Assembly: GCF_002812725.1 (NCBI RefSeq)
Contig: NZ_NMUN01000004.1
Coordinates: forward strand, 620,001 to 684,000
DNA length: 64,000 nucleotides
Reading direction: 5' to 3'
DNA from: Microbacterium sp. BR1
GTDB lineage: Bacteria; Actinomycetota; Actinomycetes; Actinomycetales; Microbacteriaceae
Shown: positions 47,307 through 55,557 of the stretch, piece by piece
Layout of the letters: each line of letters begins with the position of its first letter
Position numbering within the stretch: the first letter of the stretch is position 1
Notes under the pieces: model-generated
Told to the model about the DNA's origin: nothing
Seen by the model: the letters and a program-made list of their open reading frames with translations, nothing else
Databases searched by the model: none
Position numbers and translations under genes: made by a program

Positions 47307-48352
47307 GCGGCTGCGGACCGGCCTGCGGGTCGGGCTCCCACTCGCACGGAGCAAGCTCGACGCCCGCGACTGCGCCCAATGGCCGCAAGATGCTGCGGCT
47401 CGAGATCCGGAACGCGGAGACCCCCATCGAGCGCAAGCCCGAGTGGATCAAGACCAAGGCGAAGATGGGCCCCGAGTACACGGCGCTGCATTCGCTCGTG
47501 AAGGACGAGGGCCTGCACACCGTCTGCCAGGAGGCCGGCTGCCCCAACATCTTCGAGTGCTGGGAGGACCGCGAGGCCACGTTCCTGATCGGCGGCTCGC
47601 AGTGCACGCGGCGCTGCGACTTCTGTCAGATCGACACGGGCAAACCCGCCGACTACGACACGGACGAGCCTCGCCGCGTCGCCGAGAGCGTCACGCAGAT
47701 GCGGCTCCGTTACGCGACCGTCACGGCAGTCGCTCGTGACGACCTGCCCGACGAGGGCGCCTGGCTGCACGCCGAGACCGTTCGGCGAATCCACGCCGCC
47801 AACCCGAACACGGGAGTCGAGATCCTCGCCGTGGACTTCTCGGGCCGGTCGGACCTGCTGAACGTCGTGTTCGACGCGCGCCCCGAGGTCTTCGCGCACA
47901 ACGTCGAGACCGTTCCGCGCATCTTCAAGCGCATCCGCCCGGCGTTCCGGTACGAACGCTCGCTCGACGTGCTGACCCAGGCGCACGACGCCGGACTCAT
48001 CACCAAGTCGAACCTCATCCTCGGCATGGGCGAAGAGCCCGAGGAGGTCGTGCAGGCCCTGCAGGACCTGCACGACGCCGGAACCGACATCATCACGATC
48101 ACCCAGTACCTGCGACCGACGCCGCGGCACCTGCCGGTCGCGCGCTGGGTGAAGCCCGCGGAGTTCGTGGAGTTCAAGGAAGAAGCGGAGCGGATCGGAT
48201 TCCTCGGCGTGCTCGCGGGCCCGCTCGTGCGCTCGTCGTACCGCGCCGGACGCCTCTGGGCGCAGTCGATGCGTTCGAAGGGCCGCGAGATCCCCGCGCA
48301 CCTGTCGCACATCGCCGAGGCCGCCGACCTCGGGTTCGCTCAGGCAGTCTGA
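47303..48352 (+). CDS. lipA: Lipoyl synthase LipA
   Basis: Radical-SAM enzyme that inserts two sulfurs into octanoyl chains. The 349-residue protein carries the SAM-cluster motif CTRRCDFCQ and the auxiliary-cluster cysteines in [13 protein letters not shown], plus [11 protein letters not shown] with the terminal Ser. GTG 47303 overlaps the lipB stop. It gives a 29-residue Cys/Gly/Ser/His extension ([15 protein letters not shown]) before ATG 47390, where the conserved protein starts. Coupling to lipB favours the longer form, but either is possible. Confidence 0.93.
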   Translation: MSGCGPACGSGSHSHGASSTPATAPNGRKMLRLEIRNAETPIERKPEWIKTKAKMGPEYTALHSLVKDEGLHTVCQEAGCPNIFECWEDREATFLIGGSQCTRRCDFCQIDTGKPADYDTDEPRRVAESVTQMRLRYATVTAVARDDLPDEGAWLHAETVRRIHAANPNTGVEILAVDFSGRSDLLNVVFDARPEVFAHNVETVPRIFKRIRPAFRYERSLDVLTQAHDAGLITKSNLILGMGEEPEEVVQALQDLHDAGTDIITITQYLRPTPRHLPVARWVKPAEFVEFKEEAERIGFLGVLAGPLVRSSYRAGRLWAQSMRSKGREIPAHLSHIAEAADLGFAQAV

Positions 48353-48388
48353 GCCGCGCCCGAGCCCCGCTCGGGAGGGAATCTCCAC

Positions 48389-48424
48389 TTCGGAGGATCG
48401 CAACTCACGGCAGCATCCTCCGAA
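48389..48424. terminator. Hairpin with GGAGGATCGCA motif after lipA
   Basis: TTCGGAGGAT (48389-48398) and ATCCTCCGAA (48415-48424) form a perfect 10-bp stem with a 16-base loop, between convergent lipA and the DUF2004 gene. The word GGAGGATCGCA (48392-48402) also occurs in the map-pyk hairpin. Confidence 0.65.
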
Positions 48425-48458
48425 CCGGGGATCTCCTCCGTTAGCGCGCGCGACGGCG

Positions 48459-48959
48459 CTACTCGGCGCTGGTCACCGACTGCACGTCGCCGTCGCTGCT
48501 CATGTTCACCAGCAGCACGTCGTCGGTCGCGTCGGGATCGAGCGCGTACTCGAGGACGGCGAAAGGATCGCCCGTGCCCATCTCGTCCGCGAGGATCGTC
48601 ATGCTCATCAACTGCAGGGAACGGATGACGTCCACGGCGATGTCGCCCGAGATGTCGGTGAGCATCCCCTCGATGTCGTCGCCCAGCGTTTCCTGCTGCT
48701 GAATGATGTACTCGGTGACCTCGCTCGTCCGGTCATCGAACAGAGACAGCATCGCGTCGCGCGCGCGGCGGTCGACCTCTTCTATCGATGACACCAGGGT
48801 CGCCGCCATGTCGAGTGCCGCCGACGACACGTCGTCCTGGTCGGGCGCGGTGAGGTCCACCGTCACCGACTGGTCGCCCAGTTCGATGTTCTCGGACCAG
48901 AAGATCGATCCATCCGGTCCGGACTCGAGTACCCCGAAGAAGTCGTGCTCGATCGCCAT
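48459..48959 (-). CDS. DUF2004-like protein
   Basis: A 166-residue acidic cytoplasmic protein. The start HDFFGVLESGPDGSIFWSENIELGDQSVTVDL fits the DUF2004 family, whose members have no known activity and sometimes occur as immunity-like or orphan proteins. There is no signal peptide or membrane helix. ATG 48959; GGAGA lies only one base before it, so translation may not rely on it. It sits between lipA and ftsY with no obvious partner. Confidence 0.72.
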   Translation of the reverse strand: MAIEHDFFGVLESGPDGSIFWSENIELGDQSVTVDLTAPDQDDVSSAALDMAATLVSSIEEVDRRARDAMLSLFDDRTSEVTEYIIQQQETLGDDIEGMLTDISGDIAVDVIRSLQLMSMTILADEMGTGDPFAVLEYALDPDATDDVLLVNMSSDGDVQSVTSAE

Positions 48960-49044
48960 GTCTCCATGAAACCAGCACGCGGCACCGTCCGGTAGCCAAC
49001 ACGACGCTATTGCGGCGCATCCGCTGACAGCGTAGGGCCGCGGC

Positions 49045-49917
49045 TCAGTCGACGAGCGCCGCCGCGAACACGTGGGGGGTGAAGCCCGTCAGGTCGCCGA
49101 TGCTCTCGCCCTGGCCGAGGAGCTTCACGGGGATGCCCGTGCGCTCCTGCACGGCGAGCACGAAGCCCCCGCGGGCCGAGCCGTCCAACTTGGTCAGGAC
49201 GAGGCCCGTCACGCCGGCGTGCTCGAGGAATGCCTGCGCCTGCATGACGCCGTTCTGGCCGGTCGTCGCGTCGAGCACGAGCAGCACCTCGCTGATCGGA
49301 GCCTGCTTCTCGATCACACGCTTGATCTTGCCGAGCTCGTCCATGAGCCCGCCCTTGGTGTGCAGGCGTCCGGCGGTGTCGATCAGCACGATCTCGGTCC
49401 CGGTGCGCTGCGCGTACTCGACCGTCTGATAGGCGACGGATGCCGGATCCTGCCCCTCTTGCTGGGGGCGCACGATCGCGGCTCCCCCGCGCTCTGCCCA
49501 CGTGGCCAACTGGTCGACGGCCGCGGCGCGGAAGGTGTCCGCCGCACCCACGACGACCGAGCGACCGTAGCGCTGCAGGAACTTCGCGAACTTGCCGATC
49601 GTCGTGGTCTTGCCCACGCCGTTGACGCCGACCACCAGCACGACGGCGGGACGCTCGGTCAGCTTCAGCGTCGTGTCGAACTTGGCGAAGTGCTCCTCGA
49701 GCGTTTCGCGGAGCATCCGCTGCAGATCCTTCGGATCGGTCGTGCGGTAACGCTCGACCTTTCCGCGCAACTCGTCGACGATGCGTTCGGTGATCTCGGG
49801 GCCGAAGTCGGCCTGGATCAACGCCGTCTCGAGGTCATCCCACGTCGTCTCGTCGATCGTGGGTTTGACGAACATGCCGCGCAGGGCACGACCGAGCGAC
49901 CAGGAGCTTTCCGCCAT
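49045..49917 (-). CDS. ftsY: SRP receptor FtsY
   Basis: GTPase that receives Ffh-ribosome complexes at the membrane. The 290-residue protein has only the N and G domains (VVGVNGVGKTTTIGKFAKFL, DTAGRLHTKGGLMDEL, LTKLDGSARGGFVLAV). The long acidic N-terminal domain of many FtsY proteins is missing. The ATG lies six bases after TAGGCT, a leaderless promoter whose TAG is the smc stop codon. Confidence 0.96.
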   Translation of the reverse strand: MAESSWSLGRALRGMFVKPTIDETTWDDLETALIQADFGPEITERIVDELRGKVERYRTTDPKDLQRMLRETLEEHFAKFDTTLKLTERPAVVLVVGVNGVGKTTTIGKFAKFLQRYGRSVVVGAADTFRAAAVDQLATWAERGGAAIVRPQQEGQDPASVAYQTVEYAQRTGTEIVLIDTAGRLHTKGGLMDELGKIKRVIEKQAPISEVLLVLDATTGQNGVMQAQAFLEHAGVTGLVLTKLDGSARGGFVLAVQERTGIPVKLLGQGESIGDLTGFTPHVFAAALVD

Positions 49918-49923
49918 CCGTCC

Positions 49924-49929
49924 AGCCTA
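49924..49929 (-). promoter_or_regulatory. Leaderless -10 box of ftsY inside the smc stop
   Basis: TAGGCT on the minus strand lies six bases before the ftsY ATG. Its first three bases are the smc stop codon, so ftsY has its own promoter at the end of smc. Confidence 0.5.
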
Positions 49930-52900
49930 CGCGGAGGCGCGCTCGCCCACACGCTGACCGACGACGGCTGACACGCCGTCCTGACGCATCGAGACGCCGT
50001 ACAGCGCGTCCGCGATCTCCATGGTGCGCTTCTGGTGCGTGATCACGATCAACTGGCTGTTCTCACGGAGCTGCTCGAACACGGTCAGCAGACGACCGAG
50101 GTTGGCGTCGTCGAGCGCCGCCTCGACCTCGTCGAGGATGTAGAACGGGCTCGGGCGGGCCTTGAAGATCGCGACGAGCAGGGCGACGGCGGCGAGGGAC
50201 CGCTCGCCGCCCGACAACAGTGACAACCGTTCGATCTTCTTGCCCGCCGGTCGCACCGAGACCTCGATACCCGTCGTGAGCATGTTCGCGGGATCCGTCA
50301 ACGAGATGCTCCCCGCGCCTCCGGGGAAGAGCACCGGGAAGACCTCCGCGAACGCGGCCTTCGTATCGTCGAAGGCCGCGGCGAAGATCGTCTGCATCCG
50401 CTCGTCCAGGTCGCCGATGATCGTCATCAGGTCCTTGCGGGTCTGCGTCAGATCGCCGAGCTGCTCGACGAGGAACGCGTGCCGCTGCTCGAGCGCGGCG
50501 AACTCCTCGAGCGCGAGCGGATTGACTCGACCGAGCTGCGCGAGAGTGCGCTCCGCCTGCTGAAGTCGGCGCTGCTGCCGTGCTCGATCGAACGGTTCGA
50601 ATGCGTCTTCGCCCGCCTCGGGGGTCGGCACCTCGCGATCCGGACCATATTCCTCGATGAGAATATTTTCTTCGAGTCCGAGCTCGGACCGCGCCCGATC
50701 GAGCAGGCCGGATACGTGCAGGCGCTTTTCGTGAATCCTCAACTCCAGCGAGTGCACGCCCTCCGTCAGGGCGGCCAGACGCTCACGAAGTCCGATGTCC
50801 TGCTCGCGGAGCGTTGTGAGTTCGGCGTTCTGCTCGGTGCGTTCGCGTTCCGCGTTGGCCAGATCGAGTCCCGCCTGAGCGACGGACCTCTCCACCGCGT
50901 CGAGCACGTGCGGCACCCGCGCGATCACTCCCGCGGCGGCCTCGCGCTGGGCGCGGCGGATGACGGCGCGACGCGCGGCTTCTTCCGCGGCGGCGCGTTC
51001 GCTCTCTCGACGCCGCTCGAGCGACACGACCCGCGCCTCCTGCGCGCGGACGCGTTCTCGGAGCGTCTCGACCTCGAGCCGCGCACGCATCTCGGACTCG
51101 CGGGCCGCCTCCACCTCGCCAAGCACACCCTCGCGGGCCGAAGCGTCGAGGATGGGGCGAGGAGCCTCGAGCGCCGTGTCGCGCTCCTTCGCGGTGCGGT
51201 GGGCCGCGGCTTCCGCATCGCTGACGGCGGACTGAGCCTGCGCCAGACCCGCCTCGAGGCGCTCGCATTCGGCAACGGCGGCCTCATGCTGCACCGTGAC
51301 GCGGTTGACGTGTTCGGCGCGAGCCGCGAGGGCCGCATCGTACGCCCGCATGTCGTGCAACGCGGTCGCGGCCTTCTGGCGGGCCTCGGCAAGGGCTTTC
51401 TTCGCATCCGCCGAGGCATCGCGCAACGAGTCGACGATGACGGTCAACTCGCCCAGGCGATCGGCCGCCGCATCCCGCTCGGCGACGAGCGCCAAGCGCG
51501 ACGGAGAGCCGCCGCTCCCCCCGCGCAACAGGTAGGCGGTCGCGACCTCTCCGGCGCGCGTCACCAGCGTCAGGGGTGTCGAGCCGACAGCGGCCTGCAG
51601 GCGCGGCCACGCGGCACGTGCGGCATCGAGGTCGTCCGCGATCGCGACGTGCGCGAGCATGCCGAGCACACCGCCCGGTGCGGTGACGACGTCGAGAGCC
51701 GGCACGATTCCGTCAAGCGACGGGAAATCAGTGGATGCCGGAGCATCCGCTCCGCCCACGACGATCTCGACGGCCCCGAGGTCCGCGCGCTCGGCCTCGG
51801 ACAGGGCATCGAACGCCGCGTCTCGCGAGTCCACGAGAAGACCCTCGGCGATCGATCCCAGCACGGCGGCGATCGCGGCCTCGTACCCGGGGCGCACCTG
51901 CATGCCATCCGCCACCAGACCCTGGACACCCGCGATGCCCCGCTCGATCAACGCCGATGCACCGTTGCGCACATCGAGCGCCCGGGTGAGCGCGGCCGTC
52001 TGCGCCGTCAGGGCTCCCGCCTCACGCTCCGCCGCGTGCAACCTGTCCCGGATGCCCGCCAGCTCGGCATCGGCGTCCGCGACGGCCCGCTGGGCCCGGT
52101 CATAGGCGGCCGGATGATCGACGTCCCCCGCGGGCAGTGGCAGGGGCTCCAGCGCCTCCAGCGCCTCGGCGGCGGCGGATCGCCGAGCCAGAGCGGCGTC
52201 GAGGGCGTTCTGCTGACGGAGCACGGCACCGCGCACGGCCGCCAGAGCGGATGCCGCGGCATCCGCGGATCCGCGCAGCGCCGTGATGCGCATCTCATGT
52301 TCGGAGACCAGGGCGCTCTGGGCGGCGATGTCGGTGTCGAGCGCGTCGAGTTCCGCCCTCGCGTGCGCGACGGCACGTCCCGCGTCGGTCGCGATCTCGG
52401 CCGCGGCGTCGACGGCGTCGCGCAGTTCGATGATCTCGGCACGCGCCTCGTCGATATCGGCCTGCGAAACGCTCGATCCGATCTCGGTCTGCTCCTCGGC
52501 CGAGCCGAGCAGCGCGATGCGCTGGTTCGCGAGGGTGAAGAGCCCGCGCAGGCGTTCCCGCACCCGCTCGAGTTCGAACAGCACGCTGCGCGCGGCGTCG
52601 ACCGCATCCGATCCGCGGCGCTCGGACTCCAGAATCTCGATCCTTTTGCGGACGTCGTCCGCTCGCTCCTGCAGCACCAGACGCTCGGAATGGCGTTCGT
52701 GCTCGCTGCGCACGTGTGCCGCGAGCTCGTTCCGCAGCCCGACGAGCTCATCCGCAACGAGTCGCGCTTTCGCGTCGCGGACGACTGCGGCGATCGTCTG
52801 CGCCTCGCGCGCGATCTCGGCCTGGCGCCCGAGCGGCTTCAACTGCCGACGGATCTCACCCGCGAGGTCACTCAGGCGGGTGAGGTTCGCCTCCATGGCT

Positions 52901-53445
52901 TCGAGCTTGCGAAGGGTCTTCTCCTTGCGACGACGATGCTTCAGGATGCCTGCGGCCTCTTCGATGAACCCCCGCCGGTCCTCGGGACTCGCCTGCAGAA
53001 CCGTGTCGAGACGGCCCTGTCCGACGATCACGTGCATCTCGCGCCCGAGGCCGGAGTCGCTCAGCAGCTCCTGCACGTCCAGCAGCCGACACGTGTCGCC
53101 GTTGATCGCGTACTCGCTCGCGCCGTTGCGGAACAGCGTGCGGCTGATCGTGACCTCGGAGTACTCGATCGGCAGAGCGCCGTCCGCGTTGTCGATCGTG
53201 AGCCGGACCTCGGCACGGCCGAGCGGCCCGCGCGTCGAGGTCCCGGCGAAGATGACGTCGTCCATCTTGCCGCCGCGCAACGTCTTGGCACCCTGCTCGC
53301 CCATGACCCATGCGAGGGCGTCGACGACATTCGACTTGCCGGATCCGTTGGGCCCGACGATCGCCGTCACGCCGGTCTCGAACGCGAACGTCGTGGGTTG
53401 GGCGAACGACTTGAACCCCTTGAGCGTCACGCTCTTCAGGTGCAT
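49927..53445 (-). CDS. smc: Chromosome segregation protein SMC
   Basis: Condensin ATPase of 1172 residues. Walker A is AIVGPNGSGKSNVVDALAW near residue 30. Two long coiled coils flank a hinge at roughly 505-670, and the C-terminal head has the signature LSLLSGGERSLAAVAL and Walker B FYILDEVEAALDDANL. It starts MHLKSVTLKGFKSFA with GGAGG upstream. The hinge and coil lengths look complete. scpA and scpB are not in the window. Confidence 0.97.
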   Translation of the reverse strand: MHLKSVTLKGFKSFAQPTTFAFETGVTAIVGPNGSGKSNVVDALAWVMGEQGAKTLRGGKMDDVIFAGTSTRGPLGRAEVRLTIDNADGALPIEYSEVTISRTLFRNGASEYAINGDTCRLLDVQELLSDSGLGREMHVIVGQGRLDTVLQASPEDRRGFIEEAAGILKHRRRKEKTLRKLEAMEANLTRLSDLAGEIRRQLKPLGRQAEIAREAQTIAAVVRDAKARLVADELVGLRNELAAHVRSEHERHSERLVLQERADDVRKRIEILESERRGSDAVDAARSVLFELERVRERLRGLFTLANQRIALLGSAEEQTEIGSSVSQADIDEARAEIIELRDAVDAAAEIATDAGRAVAHARAELDALDTDIAAQSALVSEHEMRITALRGSADAAASALAAVRGAVLRQQNALDAALARRSAAAEALEALEPLPLPAGDVDHPAAYDRAQRAVADADAELAGIRDRLHAAEREAGALTAQTAALTRALDVRNGASALIERGIAGVQGLVADGMQVRPGYEAAIAAVLGSIAEGLLVDSRDAAFDALSEAERADLGAVEIVVGGADAPASTDFPSLDGIVPALDVVTAPGGVLGMLAHVAIADDLDAARAAWPRLQAAVGSTPLTLVTRAGEVATAYLLRGGSGGSPSRLALVAERDAAADRLGELTVIVDSLRDASADAKKALAEARQKAATALHDMRAYDAALAARAEHVNRVTVQHEAAVAECERLEAGLAQAQSAVSDAEAAAHRTAKERDTALEAPRPILDASAREGVLGEVEAARESEMRARLEVETLRERVRAQEARVVSLERRRESERAAAEEAARRAVIRRAQREAAAGVIARVPHVLDAVERSVAQAGLDLANAERERTEQNAELTTLREQDIGLRERLAALTEGVHSLELRIHEKRLHVSGLLDRARSELGLEENILIEEYGPDREVPTPEAGEDAFEPFDRARQQRRLQQAERTLAQLGRVNPLALEEFAALEQRHAFLVEQLGDLTQTRKDLMTIIGDLDERMQTIFAAAFDDTKAAFAEVFPVLFPGGAGSISLTDPANMLTTGIEVSVRPAGKKIERLSLLSGGERSLAAVALLVAIFKARPSPFYILDEVEAALDDANLGRLLTVFEQLRENSQLIVITHQKRTMEIADALYGVSMRQDGVSAVVGQRVGERASA

Positions 53446-53550
53446 GAATTCAGCCTCCGACCCAGCATTACCGTGCGGTTCAGGCTACCCGAGCCGAGGC
53501 GTCCCGCCCGTCAGGCAACGCCCGACCCCGCTCGAATTCTGTGAATCGGC

Positions 53551-53580
53551 TTGACGCCGTGGGCGAGCGCGCGCTAGCGT
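53551..53580 (+). promoter_or_regulatory. Promoter of the small ORF-GNAT cassette
   Basis: -35 TTGACG (53551-53556) and -10 TAGCGT (53575-53580) are 18 bases apart, one of the best -35 matches in the window. Transcription should begin near 53587, giving a leader of about 56 bases before the small ORF. Confidence 0.6.
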
Positions 53581-53642
53581 CACTCTTCGCGTCAGAGATA
53601 GATTCGTCGCTGTTCGCGCCAGAGGTTTGAAAGGAGGTCACC

Positions 53643-53771
53643 ATGTTGATGAACATCACACGCACAGGCGTCGCCGCCACTCGCTCCGCTCGCGGAGGAG
53701 TCGTCGCGTTCTCCCTGGTGACCGCTTCCCTCGGCGCCTTCTCGCGCGGCCGCGTCCACACCGGCCGCTGA
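53643..53771 (+). CDS. 42-residue small protein or leader peptide
   Basis: A short open frame with the strongest ribosome binding site in the window: AAAGGAGGT (53630-53638), with GGAGG five bases before the ATG. The product begins MLMNITRTG, has a basic stretch (ATRSARGG), a hydrophobic segment (VVAFSLVTASLGAF) and a basic end (SRGRVHTGR), like a tiny membrane-associated peptide. It is preceded by a good promoter and followed by 197 bases of leader with a hairpin before the next gene. It could be a real small protein or a regulatory leader peptide. I do not recognise a family. Confidence 0.6.
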   Translation: MLMNITRTGVAATRSARGGVVAFSLVTASLGAFSRGRVHTGR

Positions 53772-53905
53772 CCGCCGCATAGGAGCACTCCGCCCGCATC
53801 CGGGCGGGGCAACTCCACGCCTGCGACAGCCCTGCTTCGGCTGACCCGCATCCTCCCGCCTCACCGCTCCGTTCGCGCATGCGTCGACGAGCGGGACGCG
53901 GCTCC

Positions 53906-53927
53906 GGATGCCTTCTCACAGGCATCC
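53906..53927 (+). other. Hairpin upstream of the 94-residue protein gene
   Basis: GGATGCC-TTCTCACA-GGCATCC is a perfect 7-bp stem in the 197-base gap after the small ORF, 41 bases before the next start. It could act in attenuation or only reflect the frequent GGATGC word. Nothing else is clear in the gap. Confidence 0.4.
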
Positions 53928-53968
53928 CCAAAGACCCTTCTCGTTCGACACCTTTCCGAGGAAACCCC

Positions 53969-54253
53969 ATGAATACGCAGCTGACCCAGCCGCAGACGTC
54001 CCTGTCCCATCCGCCCGATACGCTCGCGCAACTCGCCCCGCTCGCACCCGTGGCGAACCGCATCGCCCGCACGTCCCTGCTCGACCGCACGGCGATGCGC
54101 GTCGGGCTCTGGCTCGTTTTGTGGGGCTCACGCCCCGCGAGCGACGCCGATGCCCTCGAACGTCACAGGCGTCGCACCTTCCACGCCGAACAGCGCGAGC
54201 GTCACGAGGCCGACGCGGCCTACGCGACGCGGCTCTGGATGCACGGCGCCTGA
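53969..54253 (+). CDS. 94-residue small protein, function unknown
   Basis: A Pro/Gln/Thr-rich N-terminus, one hydrophobic segment (TAMRVGLWLVLWG, about residues 42-54) and a C-terminal helix crowded with Arg, His and Glu (ALERHRRRTFHAEQRERHE). Similar short proteins with an LALxLWSRRP-type core are common in Microbacteriaceae, from memory, without known function. ATG with GAGGAA upstream. It lies 50 bases before the GNAT gene. A monotopic membrane protein or adaptor is possible. Confidence 0.7.
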   Translation: MNTQLTQPQTSLSHPPDTLAQLAPLAPVANRIARTSLLDRTAMRVGLWLVLWGSRPASDADALERHRRRTFHAEQRERHEADAAYATRLWMHGA

Positions 54254-54303
54254 CCCGGCGTCGTGCATCCGCACGCATCACCCACCCACATAGGAGACTT
54301 CCG

Positions 54304-55392
54304 ATGAGCGCAACCCGTGATCACATCGAATACCGACCCCTCGTCATCCCCGAGTCCGTCGACTCGGACGACGCCGCGGACTTCCGCGCGATGACCGACA
54401 TTCGAAACGCTGTCTACCGGCACACCTCCGGCCACGACGACCACTCGATGTCGGCCGCCGAGCTGCTGCCCAGCTACCGTCCCGAACCCTATGAGATCCG
54501 GTTGTCGTGGCTCGTCCTCGACGATGACCGTCCCGTCGGGCGCGTCGGCCTGGATCTTCCGATCGAGACCGACTCGCGTATCGCGTACATGCTGATCGAG
54601 CTGCTTCCGGATGTCCGGGGCCGCGGCATCGGCACCGGCGCGCTCGAGCTGGTCGAGCGCGCCGCGCGCGAGCACGGGCGAACCGTCCTGCAATCGTGGG
54701 CGGAGCACCCCGACCGACCCGGTCCGAGGCTCGAACCGCCGACCGGGTTCGGGAGCATCCCGGCCGACGATCCGGGCGCCCGGTTCTTCGTGAGGCACGG
54801 CTTCTCACTGGAGCAGATCGACCGGAACAGCGCCTTCGACCTGCGGGCACCGTTCGACGAGATCGACCGACTCTTCGAGCGGGCGTCGGCAGCGGCCGAC
54901 GGCTATCGGCTCGTGTCGTGGCAGGCGCCCACTCCCCCGGAGTTCGTCGAAGGCTACGCCTGGATGAAGTCACGGATGGTGACCGATGCCCCGTCCGCGG
55001 CCATCGAGTACGACGAAGAGACCTGGGACGCGGAGCGCGTGGCACGGAACGATGCGCGCGCCATCGACGGGGGCCGCCTGCTCCGGGTGACGGCGGCCCA
55101 GCACATCGCGACGGGCGAGCTGTGCGCGTTCAACGAGCTGGCGATCGGGCCGGACCGGACCGCCGCGTCTCACCAGGAGGACACCCTCGTGCTGAGGGAG
55201 CACCGTGGGCACCGCCTGGGGATGCTCGTGAAGTGTGCGGGCCTGCGCGCCTGGAGGGATCTCGTGCCCGCCTCGCCACGCGTCCTCACGTACAACGCCG
55301 AAGAGAACCGCCCGATGCTCGACATCAACGAGGCCATCGGGTTCGTGCCGATCGCCTACGAGGGTGCGTGGAAGAAGATCCTCGAGCCCTGA
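54304..55392 (+). CDS. Tandem-domain GNAT N-acetyltransferase
   Basis: A 362-residue protein made of two GNAT folds. The first (about 10-175) has the acetyl-CoA loop LLPDVRGRGIGTGALELVE; the second (about 190-360) has the variant loop EHRGHRLGMLVKCAGLRAW and the conserved late segment TYNAEENRPMLDINEAIGF. The arrangement resembles MshD-like and antibiotic-modifying tandem GNATs; the substrate is unknown. ATG 54304 has AGGAGA upstream. It is the last gene of the plus-strand cassette. Confidence 0.88.
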   Translation: MSATRDHIEYRPLVIPESVDSDDAADFRAMTDIRNAVYRHTSGHDDHSMSAAELLPSYRPEPYEIRLSWLVLDDDRPVGRVGLDLPIETDSRIAYMLIELLPDVRGRGIGTGALELVERAAREHGRTVLQSWAEHPDRPGPRLEPPTGFGSIPADDPGARFFVRHGFSLEQIDRNSAFDLRAPFDEIDRLFERASAAADGYRLVSWQAPTPPEFVEGYAWMKSRMVTDAPSAAIEYDEETWDAERVARNDARAIDGGRLLRVTAAQHIATGELCAFNELAIGPDRTAASHQEDTLVLREHRGHRLGMLVKCAGLRAWRDLVPASPRVLTYNAEENRPMLDINEAIGFVPIAYEGAWKKILEP

Positions 55393-55455
55393 CCCCGGGC
55401 ATCCGTTTCCCCCGTCCGCTCCCACCACCTTCGCTCCCCTCCGGCACCTTCGCCG

Positions 55456-55497
55456 AAAACACCCCTGATGCCACGAAAACACCCTCGCCACGGGGTG
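55456..55497. repeat. AAAACACCC-type intergenic repeat, copy 2
   Basis: Two direct AAAACACCC words (55456-55464 and 55476-55484) are followed by the inverted GGGGTG (55492-55497). The layout matches that at 4155-4218. It lies in the 165-base gap between convergent GNAT and mutM genes and may act as a terminator. Confidence 0.5.
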
Positions 55498-55557
55498 ATT
55501 CGTCGACGAAGGGTTGTCTCGGCGCCCGGAGCACCGCGCCAGGTTCGATGGTCGGGG

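Noticed and set aside
53879..53968. N-terminal extension of the 94-residue protein to codon 53879
   Set aside because: The extension reads through the hairpin leader, lacks a ribosome binding site and gives atypical Arg/Gly sequence; ATG 53969 has GAGGAA.
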